Assembly (NCBI GenBank): GCA_016858145.1
Contig: JAEHOE010000004.1
Span: 744,001 to 808,000 of the forward strand
Length of the DNA stretch: 64,000 nucleotides
Origin: Edaphochlamys debaryana
Taxonomy: Eukaryota > Chlorophyta > Chlorophyceae > Chlamydomonadales
Direction of reading: 5' to 3'
The notes under the pieces are model-generated. The model was not told the origin of the DNA. It saw nothing but the letters and a program-made list of their open reading frames with translations, and ran no database searches. Shown piece after piece: positions 55,328 through 64,000 of the stretch (position 1 is the stretch's first letter; every line of letters starts with the position of its first letter). The translations under genes were made by a program, and so were the position numbers.

Positions 55328-58300
55328 ATGACGGTCGTCGATGCTATGGAGCCTCCGCCGATGCGGCGCACCTTCAAGGAGATGATGCTGGGCACCTACG
55401 ACTTCAAGTACCTGTGGTGAGTGCATGTCGGGCGGTTCGCCACTGTGACACGGCGGGGGTGCCCCGCCAACCCCCCTGTCCTCCAGGGTCCCCTGTGAGA
55501 CAGCGGAGAGCCAGGCTCTGTCAAGAGGTATAAGCGCGCATGGCAGGGCGGTGATTCTTGCCCGTGACACTCCTCCCCACTTAGAAGCGAACGTCCTCGT
55601 GAGACTCCCTTCCGCTCTGCCAGGTCGGTTACCTGTGCCTTTCCCAGGCAGCGAGTGGGCCCCTCCATCAAGAGATTTCGGCAGGGCCTTCAGGAGGCCA
55701 ACGGCTGCATTGCGTGCATCCGCCAGTTATCTTATTGCATCCAATCTGGGGATCTTCGCTAGGTAGCGCTCGGGACGCCACTCCTCGAAGCTAGGGATCA
55801 CGGTATGCATGTCTGCCGATTTGCGGCCTTTAAACCGTACGGGGTTATCCACTCGACGGACTCACGCATTCACCCTAAGTGAGAAAGGAGGTCACACCTC
55901 TGGGAGCCAGTTCGGGGTATTGACCCTGGGACTTCCCGTTGGGTCATCCTAGCTGCTCGCACCAATGTCAAGAGGTACAAGCGCGCATGGCAGGGTGGTG
56001 ATTCTTGCCCGTGACAGGCTCAAGCGCTTTGGCGGACTGCCTTGCTGCACTCCCCCGTCCCCCCTCCGACACGCGTCTACACCCTATCAAACGTCGCGTT
56101 GTCGCCCACTGTCCCGTGCCTAACGCCGCCGTGCCTTGCCCCCTCCCCTCAGCATGCCGGTCTTCCCCTACTGCAACAAGCGGAAGGGCGTGGCCCCGCC
56201 GCGCTTCTTTGGTACATATGAGTTCCTGGGTGAGCATGTCTTTGGGGCTCGGGAGGAAGGGGTGAACATCGCTTTGGGGCATGCGGGCTTTTCTTTCTCT
56301 TGTGTGTTCCGCGCTCCAAAACGAAAGACAGAAGTACCGAACCCAGCGCTGGCCTGTGTCGACCCACCCTCCCTCCGTCCTCTCCTCTCCCCCCTCCCCC
56401 CTCCCCTACCCCTACCCCAGGCCTGGTGGTGGCCCTGGTGATGGGCCTGCAGCACGCCCTGGCCATGGTGGGGGGTCTCATCACGCCGCCCCTGCTCATC
56501 TCCAACCTCGCATTCGGCACCCGCCCCGGCACCACCACGCCCTACTCCTCGGGCAACCCTTGCGGACACGCAGCGATGTGGGTCAACACGCACACACGCC
56601 CTCTTGCTGCCACTAGCCGCCGCACCGCTCACGGCTTATGCACAGTACTACCGCAGAGCTATAAGCCAGCTATCCGCCTGCTTCTCGAGTCTGAATCCCG
56701 CCTCATCCTCCCCCCTCTTTTGCCCCCTCCCCTCCCCTCCCCCCAGACCTGGTCCAGGCCTCCCTGATCGTGTGCGGCATCATGACCTTCTTCCAGGTCC
56801 TGGGTGCGCGGATCCGCGGCACGCCGTACCAGTTCGGCGCCGGCATCCTGTCGTGCATGGGCGTGTCATTCACCACCGTGCCCATCGCCACATCAGTCAT
56901 CAGCGTGCTCATGAAGGAGCAGGGCCACACGTTCGAGCAGGCGTACGGCATCTTCCTGGGCACCGTCGCCGCATGCGCCGTGATCCCCGTGTTCCTGAGC
57001 TTCATCCCGATCCGCATCATCAAGAAGGTCTTCCCGCCCATCGTGTGCGGAGTCACCATCATGCTCATCGGGGTGCACCTCATCGGAGCGGGCTTCAAGG
57101 TGGGGGCTAGGTGAAGGGGAGCGGCGGGCGGGTGCGTGGGGTATGTAGTGAGGGGAAGGGCGATGGGACGGCTGAGACGTGCTACGGGCACCTGGGTCGG
57201 GCTGACCTCCTGCCCTTCCCGCCCTGCCCTCTCCCCCTCTCTCCCTTCTCAGAACTGGGGCGGCGGCGCCTTCTGCGCTGACAACTGGCAGCACCCGCCC
57301 TCGCCCCGCGCCTGCTTCCTGCCCGCCACCTACCCCAACGGCACCTCTTACCTGGCGCCCAACAGCTGCTGGGTGGGCCCCGGGGTGCTGTGCGGCGACA
57401 AGACCAAGACCGAGGTGTTCCTGCCCTTCGGAGCGCAGCAGTACATCGGGCTGGGCTTCCTGGTCTTCGTGTGAGCATAGAGGGGGGGAGACGGAGAGGG
57501 GCAGGGTATGGTCTCCAGGTGCACACGGGGTTGTCAGTTGCCGGCACGTTGCTTGCACTCCCCACCCCTGACTTCCCTCCCGTGTTGCCTCCCGCCCCCC
57601 TCCCCCCAGCACCATCATCATTCTGGAGATCTTCGGCTCGCCCTTCATGCGTAATGCATCAGTCATCCTGGCTCTGCTGTTCGGCTACATGATCGCTGCA
57701 TGCGTCAGCTGGGAGGGCAAGAAGTACGTCATTACGGACAAGATCGACACTGCCCCGGTCGTCACCTTCCTGTGGACCACCACCTTCCCGCTAGGCTTCT
57801 ACGCCCCAGCCGTCATCCCCCTGTGCATCGTGTTCATCATCACCTCCATCGAGACCGTGGGCGACACCGCAGCGACCATGGAGGCCTCCCGCCTCCCCAC
57901 CGACGGAAAGGACGGCACCCGCCGCATCAAGGGCGCTCTGCTCAACGACGGTATCAGCGGCATCTTCTCCGCCCTCGCCACCTCGCTGCCCCTCACCACC
58001 TTTGCCCAGAACAACGGCGTCATTGCGCTTACTAATGTGGCCAGCCGCCAGGCGGGCTTCGCGGCCGCCTTCTGGCTCTTCCTGCTAGGCATCCTGGGGA
58101 AGGTCGGCGCCTGGATCACCACCATCCCAGAGTCCGTGCTCGGCGGGATGACCACGTTCCTGTTCGGTAAGCGAAGTAGCTATATGGGGCAGCCAAGGGT
58201 GCCAGCTGTAAAATGCGCTTTGGTCTCCAGCTAGCGCTTGGGGGGGCCGGGGTGGAGGTCTGTCGTGAGCTGTCGGGGCCCTGTTTGAATGCGCTCCCCC

Positions 58301-59158
58301 TCGGTCCGCCGCCCCTCCTTCCCCCTCCTCCCCCAGCCAACGTGATTGCCTCGGGCATCAAGATCATCATCAACGGTGACCCCCTGACCCGCCGCTCACG
58401 CTTCATCCTGGCCTGCTCCCTGGCGCTGGCCTTCGGAGTGGAGCTGGTGCCGCAGTGGGCCACGCTCAACCTGTGGCCCGTCACACCGGACATGAACTCG
58501 GCCGTGCGCGGCATCCGGGACGCAATCATCCTCGTCATCTCCACGTCCTTCACGTGCGGAGCAGTCACGGCGCTGAGTGAGTGGGGTGGGCTGTGGGGGT
58601 CCTGTTTCCTCAGGGCCTGACGGCGTGAGGGCTCAGGGCTCACACCAGCCTCACCTGTTCAGCCCCTCGCTCCTCACACGTGTCCCTCTTCCCTCCTCCC
58701 CACTCCCCACTCCACAGTCCTGAACCTCATCATCCCCAAGGACGCGCCCAGCCCCATTGCCGCCGGAGATAGCCACGGTGAGCTAGCGTTGCAAGAGCCA
58801 AACCCGGATCGGCATCAGGGGAAGGCCACAAGCCCATCGAAATTTGTCACCCCACGGCTCAACACGCACACGACCAACCCCATGCTCACTCCTGACCCCG
58901 ACCCTCCATCCCTCGCTCCCTCCCACACCCGCCTCAGGCAAGCTTAAGTCAATGGGCAGTGACGCAAGCGACTGCTCCGACGCCTCCGTGCTGCCCAAGC
59001 TGCCCGCCCTGGACGCCCCGCCCTGCGCCCCGCCCTCCGCGTCCCCCTCCTCGCCGTCCTCTGGAGGCACCCCAACCCCCACCGCCGCCCAGCAGCCCGA
59101 GGGGGCGGTGGTACTGACAGTGGCTCAGGAGCCGGGGGCCAACGCCATGGCCCGGTAG
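55328..59158 (+). CDS. UAPA: UapA-type purine permease, NAT family, copy B, with a one-base frameshift in exon 3
   Basis: Nine exons: 55328-55416, 56153-56229, 56421-56577, 56747-57099, 57253-57470, 57610-58166, 58337-58576, 58718-58777 and 58938-59158. The sum is 1972 nt, one base too many. Exon 3 is 157 nt against 156 in A and C because the codons after GGCAAC read CCTTGCGG instead of CCAGCGG. Translation would leave the frame just before DTQRY, so B is a pseudogene, a sequencing error or uses another junction. Otherwise the protein would have 656 residues with QHALAMVGGLITPP and QNNGVIALTN. It has a short Ser/Pro tail ending ANAMAR instead of the long tail of copy A. The N-terminus MTVVDAMEPPPMRR matches C. 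Intron 1 contains a 498-bp insertion. Confidence 0.85.
55519..56016. mobile_element. TRIM-like element with 51-bp terminal direct repeats and 5-bp target-site duplication
   Basis: Inside intron 1 of permease B two 51-bp direct repeats (55519-55569 and 55966-56016) begin TGTCAAGAGG and end GCCCGTGACA, so they have TG...CA termini. They differ at only two positions. GGCTC flanks both sides (55514-55518 and 56017-56021). In paralog C the same site reads GCCAAGCTCAAGCGC with one copy and no insertion (around 61412-61425). This is the structure of a small non-autonomous LTR element (TRIM). The repeats are very short for LTRs, and no clear primer-binding site or polypurine tract was seen. There is no coding capacity. 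Confidence 0.8.
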
Positions 59159-61225
59159 GCGAGGGAGGGGTCGGAGGGGAAAGCGGGGGAGGGTAGTGTG
59201 GTTTGACACGGGCGGCCAAGCCATGGCCCGGTAAGGGGGCAGCGTCGTAACTGAATGTGAAGGAGGGGTGTTAGGGATTCGGGGCGGCATACATGTTGGG
59301 TTTGGCACTCAGCTAGATGATGCCAAGCAGAGGTACTTGAGGGCAGCACGATGCATGCACGGAAGACCGAAGCACCCAAGTGCCCACTGCGCACGTTGGG
59401 CCCGGCTTCCCTAGGGCTAGGACTGTTGCGACTCCACGGAGCCTGAGGCTCCTGAGTTGAACGCTTAGTCGATTATTATTTTTGTTTGTTACATTGAAAT
59501 CCTGGGGAGCATAGGTAGATAGGACTATGGGCGTCTGAGCAGTAAGGCACTGATCAATCGACGCGTTCCGGCAATGCATATTCTTGCAGCCATGGCATGG
59601 CAGATAGATATATGGCGCTGGTGTTTGGTAGCACGACAACGTGATGTGGGCGGTCAAGTCGAAGAGCATTAGTCATGCCGCGTTGTGCGGAAGGCGCGGG
59701 GGACGAAGACGTGGTGGCGGGTTCCCTCCCTGAGGGAGGGAAGGAGGGAGGTGATGGACTGATCGAGGATCCCGAGTTGGCAGCCGTATGTAGGCATGCA
59801 GGGACAGCTTGATTGCAGATGCAAGTGCACGCTGCTGCATGCCATGTAAAGAGCGTACAGAGAAGCAGGCCTTGCGCTGTGTCCAACTTTGGGTACCTGG
59901 GCTAAGGGCTGAGGAACCCATACATGTGCTTAGAGCCGGGGGAATCACCGACGGGGCTCAGCTGACATTGCTTGCCTTGAAGGACCATGTCTGTTCTACT
60001 GTCAAATGAATTGCACAGCAAGCTGGGGGCATACCTATCTGCAGGCCTATACCGTAGGGATGGTCCCCGGTCGGAGATGGGGGACACGAGGGCAGACTTC
60101 TGAACGTTCTCATCCTCGCCATTGAGGGGGCGGAAATGGTCATGCACCCTCTCAAGCCGCTGTAGCCTGCGCTGCTTCAAAGTCACAACACTTGCTCACA
60201 GGCCGGGGAGGGCCGACGTGGGCTCTACCTGGTGGGGCCGCACCGCGGTGGGCGCGTGGGGGCGGGGGCAGGCCTACGTGTCATACACAATGCCGTCGGC
60301 ACGCGCGGACCACCCCATGCTTTCCTTCCCTGAGGGCCAGGGCAGCATACTGGTAGCCTGGTAGGTTTGAGGCTGGAGTTGGGCCATGGCGGAATGCGGA
60401 CTGGCGGTGGCTTGGCAAGGAGCTAGGGGCGAGCGAGGACCGCGCGCGCTGCGGCGGCCCTGCCGATAGATCACCCGGCCCTACGCTGCCCCGCCCTGCA
60501 AGCCAATTGCCTGCTGCTGCGCTGCACCCACTGAATATCAAAAGAAGGAAGGGTAGTTCGCTTTCAGTAGGTTTCGGGGGGACCGGGAAGGGACCAGCCT
60601 TTCGAAAGGGGGCAAGCGCTCCCGTGGCTTGGGGGCGGTGGTCAGCGCGACGTGCGCCCTAGGGTTGGTTGCAACACCCCCACACCGACCACCCTGAGGT
60701 CGCACGGCCAAACCCATGTTTGTAGCTTTCGCTGTGCACTACTCTCCTGGTCTCACGGCTACCAGCGCGAGCCCAGGCGTTCACCGGTAACGCACCGACC
60801 AGGCGCAGGACTCCTGACCCATCGTATAACTCGCCGTGCCCAGGCGCTCGCTGCGACATTCCCGCGGTAGCAGACATCAAGACAGCAACACTTACCGAAA
60901 AAGGAAGCCCGGCTAGGTCTCCGGACAAGTAAGGCGCGGTCACCCCACGCGGTACGTCGGCGGCATTTATCGGGCGGTACTCTACTTAACGCCTTGGCCG
61001 AGGCAGTGTCAGGCATCACAGACCGTCACTTGTAAACTTGTCTTCAGCTCTGGAGGCACACCGTTGCCATAACCAGGCGCGCTTTCTCTGTCGCTGCGAC
61101 ACACTTCTGCACGCTTCAGCGGATACACACGCAGTAAGCCCACTGCGCTGCATTTGAGCTTTGTATGATACTAGTCCAGTGCATCCGAGCTGATCGCAAC
61201 GTTGCTGGGACGCCCTGTGCAGAGC
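59159..61225. other. Spacer between permeases B and C
   Basis: About 2.07 kb with no recognised gene. GCCATGGCCCGGTA, covering the last codons of B, recurs at 59220-59233. The region from about 60335 onward is the right copy of the tandem duplication and should hold the promoter of C. Confidence 0.5.
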
Positions 61226-63966
61226 ATGACGGTCGTCGATGCTATGGAGCCTCCGCCGATGCGGCGCTCCTTCAAGGAGATGATGCTGGGCACCTACGAC
61301 TTCAAGTACCTGTGGTGAGTGCATGTCCGGAGGCTCGCGGCTGGGTGACACGGCGGGGGTGCCCCGCCAACCCCCCTCCGTCCTCCAGGGTCGCCTGTGA
61401 GACAGTGGAGAGCCAAGCTCAAGCGCTTTGGCGGACTGCCTTGCTGCACTTCCCCGTCCCCCCTCCGACACGCGTCTACTCCCTATCAAACGTCGCGTTG
61501 TCGCCCACTGTCCCGTGCCTAACGCCGCCGTGCCTTGCCCCCTCCCCTCAGCATGCCGGTCTTCCCCTACTGCAACAAGCGGAAGGGCGTGGCCCCGCCG
61601 CGCTTCTTTGGTACATATGAGTTCCTGGGTGAGCATGTCTTTGGGGCTCGGGAGGAAGGGGTGAACATCGCTTTGGGGCATGCGGGCTTTTCTTTCTCTT
61701 GTGTGTTCCGCGCTCCAAAACGAAAGACAGAAGTACCGAACCCAGCGCTGGCCTGTGTCGACCCCCCTCCCTCGGCCCCCTCTCCCCCCTCCCTCCCCCC
61801 CCAGGCCTGGTGGTGGCCCTGGTGATGGGCCTGCAGCACGCCCTGGCCATGGTGGGGGGCCTCATCACGCCGCCCCTGCTCATCTCCAACCTCGCATTCG
61901 GCACCCGCCCCGGCACCACCACGCCCTACTCCTCGGGCAACCCAGCGGACACGCAGCGATGTGGGTCAACACGCGAACACGCCCTCCTGCTGCCACTAGC
62001 CGCCGCACCGCTCACGGCTTATGCACAGTACTACCGCAGAGCTATAAGCCAGCTATCCGCCTGCTTCTCGAGTCTGAATCCCGCCTCATCCTCCCCACTC
62101 CCTCTCCATTCCCCCCTCCCCTCCCCCTCCCCCCAGACCTGGTCCAGGCCTCCCTGATCGTGTGCGGCATCATGACCTTCTTCCAGGTCCTGGGTGCGCG
62201 GATCCGCGGCACGCCGTACCAGTTCGGCGCCGGCATCCTGTCGTGCATGGGCGTGTCATTCACCACCGTGCCCATCGCCACATCAGTCATCAGCGTGCTC
62301 ATGAAGGAGCAGGGCCACACGTTCGAGCAGGCGTACGGCATCTTCCTGGGCACCGTCGCCGCATGCGCCGTGATCCCCGTGTTCCTGAGCTTCATCCCGA
62401 TCCGCATCATCAAGAAGGTCTTCCCGCCCATCGTGTGCGGAGTCACCATCATGCTCATCGGGGTGCACCTCATCGGAGCGGGCTTCAAGGTGGGGGCTAG
62501 GTGAAGGGGAGCGGCGGGCGGGTGCGTGGGGTATGTAGTGAGGGGAAGGGCGATGGGACGGCTGAGACGTGCTACGGGCACCTGGGTCGGGCTGACCTCC
62601 TGCCCTTCCCGCCCTGCCCTCTCCCCCTCTCTCCCTTCTCAGAACTGGGGCGGCGGCGCCTTCTGCGCTGACAACTGGCAGCACCCGCCCTCGCCCCGCG
62701 CCTGCTTCCTGCCCGCCACCTACCCCAACGGCACCTCTTACCTGGCGCCCAACAGCTGCTGGGTGGGCCCCGGGGTGCTGTGCGGCGACAAGACCAAGAC
62801 CGAGGTGTTCCTGCCCTTCGGAGCGCAGCAGTACATCGGGCTGGGCTTCCTGGTCTTCGTGTGAGCATAGAGGGGGGGAGACGGAGAGGGGCAGGGTATG
62901 GTCTCCAGGTGCACACGGGGTTGTCAGTTGCCGGCACGTTGCTTGCACTCCCCACCCCTGACTTCCCTCCCGTGTTGCCTCCCGCCCCCCTCCCCCCAGC
63001 ACCATCATCATTCTGGAGATCTTCGGCTCGCCCTTCATGCGTAATGCATCAGTCATCCTGGCTCTGCTGTTCGGCTACATGATCGCTGCATGCGTCAGCT
63101 GGGAGGGCAAGAAGTACGTCATTACGGACAAGATCGACACTGCCCCGGTCGTCACCTTCCTGTGGACCACCACCTTCCCGCTAGGCTTCTACGCCCCAGC
63201 CGTCATCCCCCTGTGCATCGTGTTCATCATCACCTCCATCGAGACCGTGGGCGACACCGCAGCGACCATGGAGGCCTCCCGCCTCCCCACCGACGGAAAG
63301 GACGGCACCCGCCGCATCAAGGGCGCTCTGCTCAACGACGGTATCAGCGGCATCTTCTCCGCCCTCGCCACCTCGCTGCCCCTCACCACCTTTGCCCAGA
63401 ACAACGGCGTCATTGCGCTTACTAATGTGGCCAGCCGCCAGGCGGGCTTCGCGGCCGCCTTCTGGCTCTTCCTGCTAGGCATCCTGGGGAAGGTCGGCGC
63501 CTGGATCACCACCATCCCAGAGTCCGTGCTCGGCGGGATGACCACGTTCCTGTTCGGTAAGCGAAGTAGCTATATGGGGCAGCCAAGGGTGCCAGCTGTA
63601 AAATGCGCTTTGGTCTCCAGCTAGCGCTTGGGGGGGCCGGGGTGGAGGTCTGTCGTGAGCTGTCGGGGCCCTGTTTGAATGCGCTCCCCCTCGGTCCGCC
63701 GCCCCTCCTTCCCCCTCCTCCCCCAGCCAACGTGATTGCCTCGGGCATCAAGATCATCATCAACGGTGACCCCCTGACCCGCCGCTCACGCTTCATCCTG
63801 GCCTGCTCCCTGGCGCTGGCCTTCGGAGTGGAGCTGGTGCCGCAGTGGGCCACGCTCAACCTGTGGCCCGTCACACCGGACATGAACTCGGCCGTGCGCG
63901 GCATCCGGGACGCAATCATCCTCGTCATCTCCACGTCCTTCACGTGCGGAGCAGTCACGGCGCTGA
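61226..63966 (+). CDS. UAPA: UapA-type purine permease, NAT family, copy C, 3' end beyond window
   Basis: Seven exons are visible: 61226-61314, 61552-61628, 61805-61960, 62137-62489, 62643-62860, 63000-63556 and 63727-63966. They are all in phase, with exon 3 at the intact 156 nt. A donor (A|GTGAGT) follows at 63967, so the C-terminal exons lie right of the window. The protein starts MTVVDAMEPPPMRRSFKEMM, carries the QH motif GLQHALAMVGG and the NAT signature QNNGVIALTN, and should be a proton-coupled urate/xanthine importer at the plasma membrane. Exons 4-7 with their introns appear identical to copy B. It lacks the intron 1 insertion found in B, giving the empty target site. Confidence 0.92.
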
Positions 63967-64000
63967 GTGAGTGGGGTGGGCTGTGGGGGTCCTGTTTCCT

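Larger units (their letters stand above)
54450..60335 (+). repeat. Tandem segmental duplication, unit about 5.9 kb (left copy)
   Basis: Sequence upstream of and within permease B recurs at about 60335 to the window end around permease C. The starts are 5898 bp apart. The promoter halves show many substitutions and small indels. From exon 4 to beyond exon 7 the offset is constant at 5390 bp and I found no difference. Confidence 0.8.

Noticed and set aside
55551..55766. 71-residue frame inside the TRIM-like element
   Set aside because: It starts within the terminal repeat, is short, and has no resemblance to gag, integrase or polymerase.
56770..57110. His/Arg/Pro-rich frames overlapping permease exons on both strands
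   Set aside because: Shadow frames of the transporter exons, which themselves have family motifs and consistent phases.
7120..63966. Functional link between PEX12 and the urate/xanthine permeases through peroxisomal purine breakdown
   Set aside because: Urate oxidase is peroxisomal in many eukaryotes, but the genes are about 40 kb apart with unrelated genes between, and eukaryotic neighbourhood is weak evidence.
1..64000. CRISPR arrays, bacterial operons, ribosome-binding sites
   Set aside because: The window is clearly eukaryotic nuclear DNA; the tandem repeats are coding or simple repeats without spacer structure.

Overview
The window reads as nuclear DNA of a chlamydomonad/volvocine green alga. 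It is very GC-rich, genes are split by many short GTGAG...CAG introns, and proteins carry long Ala/Gly/Pro low-complexity inserts. The families present are eukaryotic or plant-type (PEX12, archease, an MCTP-like C2/PRT_C protein, a plant-type DUF819 protein, UapA-type NAT permeases). The species cannot be fixed from sequence alone. All exon models were built by hand from reading frames, splice-site phase and remembered family consensus. No alignment or transcript data were available.

Layout, left to right. Positions 1-3456 (minus strand) hold two copies of a thioredoxin-fold PRXL2-like gene; the first runs off the left edge. A divergent promoter then leads to archease (3868-6047, plus), the RtcB tRNA-ligase activator. 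PEX12 (7120-9765), a peroxisomal import E3 subunit, follows. Next is a secreted dienelactone-hydrolase-family protein with a cystine-knot-like N-terminal module (11283-14678). A roughly 22-exon MCTP-like multi-C2 membrane protein spans 16440-26282. A two-exon unknown protein (27742-31263) carries both a transit-like N-terminus and a strong basic NLS-like cluster. On the minus strand 32298-36549 encodes a DUF819 multi-pass membrane protein. Divergent from it, 36970-47548 encodes a predicted 3245-residue Ala-rich protein. That protein starts with a myristoylation/palmitoylation-type N-terminus, has about 41 copies of a 40-residue repeat, and ends in a basic Gly/Arg/His/Gln tail. The right end is a cluster of three UapA-like purine (urate/xanthine) permeases: A (minus, 49900-53503), B (plus, 55328-59158) and C (plus, 61226 to beyond the window).

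The most notable observations follow. (1) Several introns in three genes contain short exact or near-exact copies of the adjacent exon edge with its splice site ('exon-edge echoes'). (2) A 498-bp element in intron 1 of permease B has 51-bp TG...CA terminal direct repeats and a 5-bp target-site duplication; the paralog C keeps the empty site. (3) Permease B carries one extra base in exon 3 that breaks its frame although its core matches C. (4) The permease cluster is a mosaic, with a near-identical core (introns included) and divergent ends. (5) The giant repeat gene has a higher-order repeat of about 2.47 kb and stays open in several frames. (6) Many introns are G-rich at the 5' end and C-rich at the 3' end, so the splice sites could pair.

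The genes do not form an obvious pathway. The only cluster with a shared function is the permease trio.
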